This document shows, piece by piece, positions 1 to 11,348 of a stretch of 64,000 bases of DNA (the stretch's first letter is position 1; the number at the start of each line of letters is the position of its first letter). A program made the position numbers and the translations under genes. The notes below the pieces were generated by a model. It was given only the letters and a program-made list of their open reading frames with translations. It did not search any database and was not told the origin of the DNA. This DNA comes from Axinella damicornis. Taxonomy: Eukaryota > Porifera > Demospongiae > Axinellida > Axinellidae. The stretch lies in contig OZ007517.1 of NCBI GenBank assembly GCA_963931865.1, forward strand, positions 1,801,400 to 1,865,399, given 5' to 3'.

Positions 1-211
1 TGTCTACACGCTGGACGGACTTTGGATGGAGATGTGCCAATTCATGACAGGTGGAGCATACATCTAGAAAAGATCTGTTCTACTGAGAATTATCGTGAGA
101 ACTTTTTGGGCATTGCTGAGTTGGGTTCTGAAACCACTGTATCCATGTTGAAGTCACACTGGACAAGTTCTGCCATACTCCATTTTGAGGAAGTCCTTTA
201 CGGTCACTTAC

Positions 212-2694
212 TCTCCTGCTGGTGCACTGATGTACTCCTCCCAGGTTATATCAGGACGAGGGGGAGGGGAGAGGGAGCTCATCTCCTCCTCCTCTTCTTC
301 TTCCTCCTCCTGCAACACACAAGAGGAATGGAAATGAAGATTCCCACTAGAGTGCTTTTACCTCTTCTTGCAAAGGTCTCCCTTGTGTAGTTCACCCTTC
401 TCCACATTCTGTGCCATTTCCTGAGGTGTGGAGGAGGCAGAGATACATGTTACCATGGTTACCAGTTAGTGAGTATCTGCAGCGAGGTAGCGCGGCTGGC
501 ACAGAGGATTCCACTAGCTCCAATGATGAGCGATGCTACTCTAGCCGTGGGAATAAAACGGCCAAGCAAGCTTGGTTTGTTGCTTTGCAGCAGTATGCCC
601 AACCAATGAAAGTATTACGTCAGACCGCACCCAGGAGTAAGTTATGCATGTAATCTCCTCGTTAGCCTTGTTCCCAGTCCGCGTGGGAGGAGAGAAAGCG
701 CTTTCTCTCCTCCAAGCAGCCTTGAAGTTGGAAAGTGGCTTGGTAAGTTGGAATGTGGCTACCTCCTTGTCCCACAGGTCAACCACACACTCGGATGTTA
801 TCAGTGCATACTGGCAGGTGGAATCTATCTAGCCTCATTCCCAGGCCGCGTGGCACACGGCCTGGGAACGAGGCTAGAATCTATCCTGCCAGAACCCCAT
901 GAATTGCCTACGGTAGCAATGGGGTGTCCAACTGATGTATCATGCATATGGAATATGTTTGTCAAATTGTCTCAGGCATCTGGGTGCCATTCTTCAGTCA
1001 GCTGAAGGTCAATGATCACTAGTACCCACATCACACACACAGGAGTACCTCGTGTCGCTGGGTCACATGCACACATCACACACAGGAGTACCTCGTGTTG
1101 CTGGATCTGTTCCGGGGACAAGTGCTCTCTTCTGCAACAGACAAGTACGTACACACAAGGGAATAACAGGCACATGTACTAATGAACAGGTTGCAAGTTC
1201 TACTCTCACGGTATGGCACAGGATTGTGACAGGAGGATGTCCAAACAACCCAAATTATAGACTCATTCCCAGACCCCGAATGCGCACACGCGGAGTGGTG
1301 TGGGAACGAGACTACCCAAATTACATCAGTGGTTCCACAATGGAGGTACCAGGGTGCTCCCCCTCCTTTTGTGGCCCAATTTCCTCTGATGTGGTCATAC
1401 GTTAGGGGCTTCCCCTCCCAGGTTATATGGTTCTTACCCCATCCTTCCTGTCCGTTTTGGGGGGCAACACCTTGTGGGCCAGGTGAGTGCTGCATCTGTT
1501 CTTCCCGGCCCCTCCTACCCCACCTGGTCTCTATCCCCCTTCGGAGGGCTGATTCTCTCACGACTGACCTTCTTCTTGCAATGAGGATGAGGTTTGTGAT
1601 GTTGTACATGTCCGTACTGTACTCTCCGACTCTCTCCTGGTGAACACAATAATAGATTAACATGAACAATGAAAATTAATGATAAAATAAATACGTAATG
1701 CACAAAGCTGCCCTGGGCCCATTCACTGCCATACTTTATCGCCATACGTCCTGCAAAATCACTCGGAAGGCGTGGCATAACTGCAGTTGCACTACTGGAC
1801 AGCCATTCAGTTGCTGGTTGAGGTGACGTACCGTTTTGTCAACTCTGAAGAACCACCCGGACTGTGCCCTGGTTACCGTGATGGGTTGTGTGGACATGTT
1901 GGCGTAGATGATGGGCCTGTGAGCATGGTGTGGTAGAGAAGAGGGAGGGTGGCATGAGGGGGGGAGGGAGGGCATGAGGAGGGGGAGACAGGTGGAAGGT
2001 ATGAGGGAGGGCATGAGAGAGGGAGGGCGTGAGGGAGGATATGAAGAGGGAGGGAGATAGAGGGTTGAGGGAGGGAGGGAGGGAGGGAGGGAGGGAGGGA
2101 GTGAGGGAGGGAGGGAGGGAGGGAGGGAGGGAGGGAGGGAGAGGGAGGGAAGGAGGGAGGGAGGGAGGGAGGTATGCTTGAATAAGAACTTCATGGGCTG
2201 AAGAAATGTGCTGCATTACCTAGATGTCAGCATGTTCACGTAAACCAGTGTCTACATCTTCCTGCGAGTGTGTGGAGGAAAGAAAAGTTCTTTAACCTCC
2301 CTCCCCCTCCCCCTTGCTCTCACGCGTCTCCCTCCCACTATACAGCACCTTGCCTTCCTTCCACCAATCCACCCACCCAACCAAGCATCCATCCATCAAT
2401 CCAGCCATTCATCCATCCATCCATCCATCTTCCCTCCCTCCCTCCCTCCCTCCCACCCTCCCTCCCTCCCTCCCTCCCTCCTCCTCACCCCTCCCTCCCC
2501 TCCCTCCTCCTCATACTTCCAAGCAGCTTCATCGCTGGTACTCTTTGGTCTGATTGTCCAGCACCACCATGGAGATAGAGTGTGCTGTGCGATCATCCTC
2601 CCCATTGAAAATGAAGCTGAGGTCACCACGTGCCCACCTCATCTCTGTGAAGTCCCCTAGTGTGGAGTCCAGTCTGGTGTGGTGGTGGTGGAGG

Positions 2695-2725
<31 letters not shown>

Positions 2726-4899
2726 AGGCATGAGTTTGTGGGGTATCTTTGTTAGGAAACTACAAGCGGTGCTAACCTTGTACAGGACCCTGTTTTGTAA
2801 ATCCTGCAAACATCTGAAGGTAGCAGTCTTGAAAGGAGTGGAACTAGAGAGGGCAGATTGCAAGATCAGCACCACGGCAACCAAACAATGTAACTATGCG
2901 GTGGAGAGTCCATAGTGTGTAGAGGGAGCAGGGGAAGGTGGGAGATGGGGGAAGGAGGGAGGGAGGGAGGGAGGGAGGGTGGGTGGGAAGGGAGGGAGGG
3001 AGAGAGGGGGGAAGGGAGGGAGGGAGGGAGGGAGGGAGGGAAGGAGGGAGGGAGGGAGGGAGGGAGGGAGGGAGAGTACTTACCCCATGTTTGGAATTCC
3101 CACTTGAGTTCAGCATAAAAGTCTTCCAGCTGCGTTAGCAAGGTCACAACATACTGATCACATTGGCTCATTACCACAACACAACCAGAATTTGTAGCTT
3201 ACGGTAAGATGATCGTGAAGGAACAAATTACTGTGACCAACATTTACTAACAACTAACACGGGCTCTATGGCAAACATTCAGCAATAAAATCATGCTCTT
3301 GCTTTCTTATTATGAGCGGTAACCACACTCCTGGTAGTGGGAGCTCTTTTGCGAGATTACCATATATGGAATAATTTTAACCCTATCAGGAGTGCAAGGT
3401 ATCACCTCTCTCTCTCTCTCTCTCTCATCCACACACACGCATACATTCTTCAGCGCTTTGATGAGTTCCTGTCTTCGTCTTATCAGTGCCTTGGTCATTT
3501 GGTCTCGAAGCTGCTTCAATAGTACTGTGACTGGTGTGTGTGATGGAGGGAGGGGGAGGGAAGGAGGGGAGAGGGTGGGAGGGAGGGAGGGAGGGAGGGA
3601 GGGAGGGAGGGGGGAGGGAGGGAGGGAGGGGGGAGGGAGGGAGGAGGGGGGAGGGAGGGAGGGAGAGAGAGAGGGGGGAAGGGAGGGAGGGAGGGAGGGA
3701 GGGAGGGAGGGAAGGAGGGAGGGAAGGAGGGAGGGAGGGAGGGAGGGAGGGAGGGAGAGTACTTACCCCATGTTTGGAATTCCCACTTGAGTTCAGCATA
3801 AAAGTCTTCCAGCTGCGTTAGCAAGGTCACAACATACTGATCACATTGGCTTATTACCACAACACAACCAGAATTCGTAGCTTACGGTAAGATGATCGTG
3901 AAGGAACAAATTACTGTGACCAACATTTACTAACAACTAACACGGGCTCTATGGCAAACATTCAGCAATAAAATCATGCTCTTGCTTTCTTATTATGAGC
4001 GGTAACCGCACTCCTGGTAGTGGGAGCTCTTTTGCGAGATTACCATATATGGAATAATTTTAACCCTACCAGGAGTGCAAGGTATCACCTCTCTCTCTCT
4101 CTCTCTCTCTCATCCACACACACGCATACATTCTTCAGCGCTTAGATGAGCTCCTGTCTTCGTCTTATCAGTGCCTTGGTCATTTGGTCTCGAAGCTGCT
4201 TCAATAGTACTGTGACTGGTGTGTGTGATGGGAGGGAGGGGGAGGGAAGGAGGGGAGAGGGTGGGAGGGAGGGAGGGAGGGAGGGAGGGAGGGAGGGAGG
4301 GAAGGAGGGAGGGAGAGAGGGGGGAAGGGAGGGAGGGAGGGAGGGAGGGAGGGAGGGAAGGAGGGAGGGAGAGAGGGGGGAAGGGAGGGAGGGAGGGAGG
4401 GAGGGAGGGAGGGAAGGAGGGAGGGAGGGAGGGAGGGAGGGAGGGAGAGTACTTACCCCATGTTTGGAATTCCCACTTGAGTTCAGCATAAAAGTCTTCC
4501 AGCTGCGTTAGCAAGGTCACAACATACTGATCACATTGGCTCATTACCACAACACAACCAGAATTTGTAGCTTACGGTAAGATGATCGTGAAGGAACAAA
4601 TTACTGTGACCAACATTTACTAACAACTAACACGGGCTCTATGGCAAACATTCAGCAATAAAATCATGCTCTTGCTTTTTTATTATGAGCGGTAACCGCA
4701 CTCCTGGTAGTGGGAGCTCTTTTGCGAGATTACCATATATGGAATAATTTTAACCCTATCAGGAGTGCAAGGTATCACCTCTCTCTCTCTCTCTCTCTCT
4801 CATCCACACACACGCATACATTCTTCAGCGCTTTGATGAGTTCCTGTCTTCGTCTTATCAGTGCCTTGGTCATTTGGTCTCGAAGCTGCTTCAATAGTA
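212..4899 (-). CDS. ANKRD13C: ANKRD13C-like protein, C-terminal exons (partial)
   Basis: Minus-strand exons that splice in frame: 4820-4899, 4457-4502, 4130-4209, 3767-3812, 3445-3524, 3084-3129, 2777-2843, 2532-2673, 1832-1916, 1569-1636, 1092-1131 and 212-309. Translated motifs follow the order of the ANKRD13 C-terminal (GPCR-chaperone) domain: [72 protein letters not shown], an acidic run of nine Glu, then [10 protein letters not shown]. Human ANKRD13C is known as an ER-associated chaperone of certain GPCRs; that role here is by family only. Ankyrin repeats should lie above 4900 but I could not find their exons, and the C-terminus lies beyond the left edge. The 2532-2673 exon meets an in-frame TGA at 2529-2531 with no clear donor, so its end is uncertain. 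One exon between 1092 and 309 may be missing. Confidence 0.82.
829..875. mobile_element. TAGCCTCG hairpin MITE with 9-bp target duplication
   Basis: A 47-bp palindrome opening with TAGCCTCATTCCCAGGCC and closing with its inverted copy. It is flanked on both sides by GAATCTATC, a perfect 9-bp direct repeat. It lies in an ANKRD13C intron. Confidence 0.85.
1930..2172. repeat. (GGGA)n tract upstream of an ANKRD13C acceptor
   Basis: Imperfect GGGA array, read as CCCT on the gene strand. It ends just before the acceptor of the minus-strand exon that starts at 1916. It makes spurious open frames rich in Pro, Ser and Leu. Confidence 0.9.
2407..2725. repeat. CCCT tract and poly-G run flanking an ANKRD13C exon
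   Basis: A CCCT-rich tract at about 2428-2515 lies on the donor side of the exon at 2532-2673. A G-run at about 2697-2725 reads as poly-C on the gene strand and lies just upstream of that exon's acceptor. Confidence 0.85.
2938..3074. repeat. (GGGA)n intronic tract
   Basis: GGGA array, CCCT on the coding strand, in the intron before the exon at 2777-2843. Confidence 0.9.
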
Positions 4900-5130
4900 C
4901 TGTGACTGGTGTGTATGTGTGATGGGAGGGAGGGGGAGGGAAGGAGGGGAGAGGGTGGGAGGGAGGGAGGGAGGGACGGAGGGAGGGAGGGAGGGAGGGA
5001 GGGAGGGAGGGAGGGGGGAGGGAGGGAGGGAGGGGGGAGGGAGGGAGGGGGAGGGAGGGAGGGAGGGAGGGGGGAGGGAGGGAGGGGGAGGGAGGGAAGG
5101 AGGGAGGGGGGAGGGAGGGAGGGAAGGAGG
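3070..5130 (-). repeat. Three tandem ~685-bp copies of an ANKRD13C exon pair
   Basis: Units begin near 3075, 3758 and 4446 and are almost identical outside their simple repeats. Each carries, on the minus strand, an 80-nt exon (4820-4899, 4130-4209, 3445-3524; [12 protein letters not shown]) and a 46-nt exon (4457-4502, 3767-3812, 3084-3129; [13 protein letters not shown]). The pair totals 126 nt and begins and ends in phase 1, so each extra copy adds 42 residues without a frameshift. Only a few base differences separate the copies, so the duplication is recent or an assembly artefact. Confidence 0.9.
3540..3757. repeat. (GGGA)n tract in duplicated unit 1
   Basis: GGGA array directly upstream, on the gene strand, of the acceptor at 3524. 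Matching arrays lie at 4229-4447 and 4921-5205 upstream of the acceptors at 4209 and 4899. Array length differs between the copies. Confidence 0.9.
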
Positions 5131-5205
5131 GAGGGAGGGAGGGAGGAAAGGGAGGAAGGAGGGAGGGGAAGGAGAGGAAGGAAGGAGGGGAGTAGGGGAG
5201 AAGGA

Positions 5206-6330
5206 TCAAAGAAGTAAGATTGCAACGTTAACTGATCTGCGACACTTGAGTCAAACAGAGCTATCCTTTGAAAGGAGTATACTCATTGTGATAAGGTACT
5301 ACCTAAGGTAATGGATAATGAGGTTGTAACTGATACAGTAAACATCGGAACAAAATACTAATCCACTTTGCAGTAAGGCCTGCCAAGGGAGTGCATATTA
5401 ATTCACCATTGGCAACCAACTCTGGTAGCAAATATTTGTGAAGTGGCTTAAAAATTAAACATGAAATTGGTGTTGTTGTTGTCGTAAGGGTTGATAGAGA
5501 ATAGGCTCATTGCTGCGTTGAAAAGATGAGTAGGGGTCTCACTACTCGTCATAAGGGTTGCCTCACTTGGGGATGCCGGAAAACCCGGAACGGTCAGGAA
5601 CGGATCGGAACAGAACGGAATCGGAAGTAATTATATAATTTTGCGACTTCGCTAAACGAAATTTCCAACTAATAACAATTGTAGCACTTTTTGTCACGGC
5701 ACCGAAGTGCCGAGACACAGTGCTGGATGCGTAGGTACGTACGTGGTACGTAGTACGTACGTACGTACGTCGCTTTTCGCAATGCGCCCGCGCAAGTGCA
5801 GCAACCTGCTCTACACTCTTAATAGGGTGTCAATTGTATTTATAGCCTGCAAGTACATCCTCAAAAGTGATTATGGGTTGGCTGCTCATGAATCCACTTA
5901 CCAAGACTGGGGCCATGTAAATCAGGACAATGAATATTCGCTCATCCATACACAGTGCACATGTGCTGCACTCAGCCATCCCAAGTGCATACTAACTACA
6001 CACACTCAGCTCTAGCTAGTTAGATAGATAATTGCTGAAAGAATTGGCCAAGGTGTTGTCTAGGTCCATTTATGAATTACAACGGCCCACCTGGCTCTGA
6101 CTAAACATCAAGCCCAGACACAACCATACTGCTTTCACCCTTTGGGTGAACATTCCCACCTAACCCTGACCCACCCCTTGCTCACACAGAACCTCCAAGG
6201 ATATTGACGCTGACTTAAGCTGAAAGTCTCATAGCTAACAGGTTTTGCAGTAATAAAGGGTTAAACAGCTGCCATGTCCTCTGCATGATTCTAGCTGATA
6301 CCAAGTCGTACCGAGACACATCAAGTCTTT
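5206..6330. other. No gene seen; simple repeats and a GGAACGG block
   Basis: A short GGAACGG-rich block at about 5577-5627 resembles the ends of the Mutator-like elements elsewhere in the window. An (ACGT)n stretch lies at about 5735-5772. Open frames here are short, with no recognisable domain. Confidence 0.6.
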
Positions 6331-8390
6331 TTAACCCTTAAACCACCGAATTCTTCCCACCAAGACAACACATTTTCATGCATTCAGCGCACACCGCTTT
6401 CGTAGGTACTCCTCTCCCACAGCATTCGCTCCTCAGCGGCCAAACTTGGTGGTGCCCGCACACATGGAGAGACCCCTCTGGCAATACCGTTAATGATATT
6501 CATCACCCCTCACAAGCCCAGCAATCGGAGGTCAAAGGTGGATGTCAGCCGGATTTTCGCCCAGCATTTCCCTAAACTTGGGCCAGATCTGACTGATGGC
6601 ACACCTTACACCACCAACTTGCATGTTTTCTTGAGGCCCTGGGAGGGGTCTATGAATATCATTAAAATCAAAAATCCTCGGATCAATGAATCTCATCAAA
6701 ATCAAAAAAACGCCCACGACATGCGAAGGGGGGGCTGCCGTCACCACTTTTGATACCCCCCGCTTCTACGTTTAGTGTGGGATGCGCGACGAAATCTGAC
6801 CAAATTTTTGAGTTCGTTCTCAAAGTCGTCCCTTAGGCCCTCTGAAGCCTTTTTGGTGTCTTTATGGACTGACGAGAAGCCCTACAAGTGCATAGGGTCT
6901 AAATGACGTCTATAGACGTCAATGGGGCTTAAAGGGTTAATGAGATTCATGGTTGGTGAGAATGGGCCCTCAAAACGGCCTAGACTTGCACTGTGTGCCA
7001 GTTTGAGATGGTATGCCGATTTTTAATGAGATTCATTGATCCTCCATGCACATATTAACCCTTTAACCACCGAATTCTTCCCACCAAGACAACACATTTT
7101 CATGCATTCAGCGCACACCGCTTTCGTAGGTACTCAGCAATCGCTCCTCAGCGGCCAAACTTGGTGGGGCCCGCACACATAGAGAGACCTCTCTGGCAAT
7201 ACCGTTAATGATATTCATGACCCCACACAAGCCCAGCAATCGGAGGTCAAAGGTGGATGTCAGCCGGATTTTCGCCCAGCATTTCCCTAAACTTGGGCCA
7301 GATCTGACTCATGGCACACCTTACACCACCAACTTGCATGTTTTCTTGAGGCCCTGGGAGGGGTCTATGAATATCATTAAAATCAAAAATCCTCGTGTCA
7401 ATGAATCCCATTAAAATCAAAAAAATGCCCACGACATGTGAAGGGGGGGCTGCCATCACCCCTTTCGATACCCCCCGCTTCTACGTTTAGTGGGGGATGC
7501 GCGCCGAAATCTGACCAAATTTTTGAGTTCGTCCTCAAAGTCGTCCCTTAGGCCCTCTGAAGCCTTTTTGGTGTCTTTATGGACTGATGAGAAGCCCTAC
7601 AAGTGCATAGGGTCTAAATGACGTCTATGGATGTCAATGGGGCTTAAAGGGTTAATGAGATTCATAGTTGGTGAGAATGGGCCCTCAAAACGGCCTAGAC
7701 TTTCACTCTGTGCCAGTTTGGGATGGTTTGCCGATTTTTAATCAGATTCATTGATCCTCCATGCACATATTAACCCTTTAACCACCGAATTCTTCCCACC
7801 AAGACAACACATTTTCATGCATTCAGCGCACACCGCTTTCGTAGGTACTCCTCTCCCACAGCATTCGCTCCTCAGCGGCCAAACTTGGTGGGGCCCGCAC
7901 ACATAGAGAGACCCCTCTGGCAATACCGTTAATGATATTCATGACCCCACACAAGCCCAGCAATTGGAGGTCAAAGGTGGATGTCAGCCGGATTTTCGCC
8001 CAGCATTTCCCTAAACTTGGGCCAGATCTGACTGATGGCACACCTTACACCACCAACTTGCATGTTTTCTTGAGGCCCTGGGAGGGGTCTATGAATATCA
8101 TTAAAATCAAAAATCCTCAGGTCGATGAATCTCATTAAAATCAAAAAACGCCCACGACATGCGAAGGGGGGGCTGCCGTCACCCCTTTCGATACCCCCCC
8201 CCCCCCCCCCCGCTTCTACGTTAAGTGGGAGATGCGAACCGAAATCTGACCAAATTTTTGAGTTCGTCCTCAAAGTCGTCCCTTAGGCCCTCTGAAGCCT
8301 TTTTGGTGTCTTTATGGACTGACGAGAAGCCCTACAAGTGCATAGGGTCTAAATGACGTGTATAGACATCAGTGGGGCTTAAAGGGTTAA
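6331..8390. repeat. Three tandem ~720-bp units holding piggyBac-like MITEs
   Basis: MITE copies at 6331-6940, 7055-7655 and 7770-8390 each start TTAACCCTTTAACC (or a one-base variant) and end GGCTTAAAGGGTTAA, so each is bounded by TTAA with CCCTTTAA-type ends, as in piggyBac elements. Both spacers (6941-7054 and 7656-7769) are also near-identical, so the array arose by tandem duplication of MITE plus flank rather than by three insertions. The third copy has a C-run at about 8195-8211. Confidence 0.8.
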
Positions 8391-8915
8391 GCACCATTGG
8401 GAAACCTCGGAAGTGCTAATGGGCCTTTCACTGTATGCACAGAAGAATGTAATTACGCGCTAATGAGACGTGACGTCACATCCGGAGTACATTCTTTCTG
8501 CGATCTGGAGTACTTCAGTACATGTATTAATGAGAATATTCATTGTTTTGGTCGCGTGGTAATTATTAGTTTTTACAAACTGTTTACAATGCGAACATCA
8601 CTGGAAGATCGAACAGTCTACTTTCAAGCAGCGTTAAGGACGAGGCAATCGGACCTACGAGAAGCGAGATACAAAGTGAGTACGGCGGCTAGTTTATTGT
8701 GACAGTCCATGTTAGGGTCTGCAATGGGAAAAATGAAAGTCTGCAAATCTGGCCATCAACTGCAGTTACATACTACACTATATGACAGAAATGCAGCTGT
8801 ACCTTCAGATCCCAGATATCGTGACTGTTAGCTCTGCAATGGATAGTTCAAGTTAGGTCAAAGGTCGAAGGTCAAGGTGTGCTCTAATAAAACGCATTTT
8901 TCAAACTGCCGGTAG

Positions 8916-10429
8916 GGCCCTCCGTATTTCCCGGAACGGAACGGACCGGAACGGAACGTTCCGGATCGGAAACACCACCTTATTCCGCGGAACGGACCAG
9001 GGGTCAAAGTACAGCTAGGACTGAGGAAAGGTGAACTAAAGCTGTCGTGAGAAACGTTTTTTTGGACACACTTTCGACTTACATGTAGGATAGAGTGGAT
9101 GAGTGTTTATGGAAGTTGTAACAGAGACTGAAGGAGCTGGTATTTGCCGCTGAAAGACCCCATGAACTCCGCCTCATGAGCCTGCATGGACCCCTTGACT
9201 TGAAACTGGCACCCCTGATTATTACTTTACAATGTTAGTCATTCAAACTGTCAATGGCAGGTTTGTATTTAATTGGTTGGAATTAGCTGAACTTGAGCCC
9301 ATCATGTGCACATGAGCATGGTAACACCGTACAAAATAGTTTTGCAACCAGTCCTGTACACATCTTTTTTCAGCCACCCACACTAGCCATAACTTTGCTT
9401 GCTGCTTTACATTCGGTAGGTTTCTGTTTCTGTTGGTGGCAGTCAACAAGTCATCTGTGTAATTAAAGGATGAAATTCATAACAAAATGAATCAGTAACT
9501 CAAATTAAGCTGTCCACAAGGGGGTTACCCCATTTTAACCTGTGGTACTACACTTGTGCAGTAATCATCCTGAGGTATGTGTACTTGTGCATGTAGACTC
9601 ATGTGCATGCCAGTGACTGGTGTATGCATATATACGTGGATGCATCATGTCATCTTGTAATGTCCATGTGAGTTGAGTTCTTGTGTAACTGTTCTCTGTG
9701 GACATCAATTAGCATCCACTACCGGAGTACTCTGAACCCCTAACTCTATACTCACCATCATCTCCCACCCACCCAGCCCCCCTCTAGCCTCATTCCCAGG
9801 CTGGGAACGAGGCTAGCGCCAGCCCCCCTCCCACTGTTGACGCAATGCTTTGGCACCGACAAGATCTCCAAAGGGGCTGGGTGCATGGCAGAGTGGAATT
9901 ACGTATGCACGCTGTCAAACATTTTTCCCCATGGGAGAAGGCTGCTCTGCACTTTCAAAGTGGTCTTACACTGACTGTGAGTAAATTACTTACAGACAAC
10001 TACGTGCCTGTACTCAAAAACAATGCAGCATCACCAAGAATATCGGGTTCAATTCACTCTATACCTGATAGTTGAGTCCAGTAGAGAAGTCTGCATTTGC
10101 TGATATTGTCAGTAGACTCAGTACTACAGCAAATTCTTTCAGTGTGCTACCTTTGTCCAGGTATTCCATGTCTACGACTGTACTACATGATCACAAACTT
10201 TGGTAGTCTCACGGGGCCAGACCTAACTGGTGGGAAGTTGTGAAGTCACATTCAATCCACATCTACCTTCATTGTTTCTGTCTGTCGCCCTGAAGAAAGT
10301 AGTGAGAGCGAAGTTGTAGTCCTAGCTGTACTTTGACCCCTGGTCCGTTCCGTGGAATAAGGTGGTGTTTCCGGTCCGGAACGTTCCGTTCCGTTCCGTT
10401 CCGTTCCGTTCCGGGAAATACGGAGGGCC
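8916..10429. mobile_element. Non-autonomous Mutator-like element (third level)
   Basis: 1514 bp with ends GGCCCTCCGTATTTCCCGGA and its inverted copy, followed on both sides by GGAACGG repeats. TGCCGGTAG at 8907-8915 is repeated at 10430-10438, a 9-bp target duplication typical of Mutator-like elements. It interrupts the left end of the second-level transposon, whose other end carries the uninterrupted sequence. No transposase is encoded. A small TAGCCTCG hairpin lies inside at 9785-9817. Confidence 0.85.
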
Positions 10430-10713
10430 TGCCGGTAGCAGGTGCAGAGAGTCTTTCAGTTTGTGCTTTCTCGGTGAAGTCCTAACAGTCCTCGCAGTAT
10501 CCCAGATTGGAGAAAAACCCTCACAGGTGAGTATTTTAGGACCACCAACATAAAATGGGGAAAGCATAATCACGATTTACTGGAAGTGATGTTGAAATGG
10601 CAACTGCCTCATAGGATTTTCTGAAAGTACTAAGCCCAAGGAGTTCATGTATGATATTTTAGGCGAAGTTCTCATTGTTAGCCATCTGGCTGGGAAGGCT
10701 CAAGTTTCAATTA

Positions 10714-10991
10714 GGCCACTCCAAATTAAACTTTAGTTTCCCGTCCTCCGCCCGCCCCACCCAGAGAAGACCGCATGGTTGACCATTATTGCTCTTTGCA
10801 TCATTATTAGCCTGCGCGTCAACCGCAATGTCAGTTATCTATGGTTTCTTGTGTTATCTTTGCTGTATTCATTGCTGCTTGGCCGTACAGGTAATTATAT
10901 TCACAGTAATGAATAATGGTAATGGCCCGCCCGCCCGCATTCAATTTCTAAGAAGTGTGGACGGGAAACTAAAGTCTAATTTGGAGTGGCC
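10714..10991. mobile_element. Harbinger-like MITE (TTA target duplication)
   Basis: 278 bp with inverted ends GGCCACTCCAAATTA followed by CTTTAGTTTCCCGTCC. TTA flanks both sides (10711-10713, 10992-10994), as in PIF/Harbinger insertions. A solo end of the same family occurs at about 29536-29570. Confidence 0.8.
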
Positions 10992-11053
10992 TTAGTGTAC
11001 ACATCCCATAAATGTAGTGTTGAGTGTTATGCAGTTGACTGTACTTGCATTGT

Positions 11054-11160
11054 AGGCATCAAGAGGAAGATTCTGAGCTGAGATTGGCAGTTGAGACTGC
11101 TGAAGACAGAGACACCAGACTGGAGAGACTGAGAGCAGCTCAACAGGACAGATTTGCAGT
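11054..11160 (+). CDS. Exon-like fragment, Glu/Arg-rich
   Basis: After an acceptor-like TTGTAG the frame reads a charged helical stretch containing LRLAVETAEDRDTRLERL. It runs opposite to the main coding region of the second-level transposon and may be a leftover exon of another element. No function can be assigned. Confidence 0.3.
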
Positions 11161-11348
11161 ACCCACTACAACTTGCTCACGCTCGCCCCACAATGCACTG
11201 CATTCCCCTAGTATAGCCTATAGGAGATCCTATTTTCAATTCCATTGTAAAAATTTCAGATACAAGTTTACACTCGGCATACGCTCACAAATTAAACTAT
11301 AAGGCTATAACTAAGTCTCCAAGAATTAGATCAAGAATGATATCAAAG

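Noticed and set aside
430..645. Plus-strand exon candidate with [16 protein letters not shown]
   Set aside because: No family recognised and it lies antisense within the ANKRD13C gene; too weak to call.
2844..5225. Long Pro/Ser/Leu or Arg/Gly/Glu open frames over the GGGA arrays
   Set aside because: They are translations of GGGA repeats in different frames; the real exons lie between the arrays.
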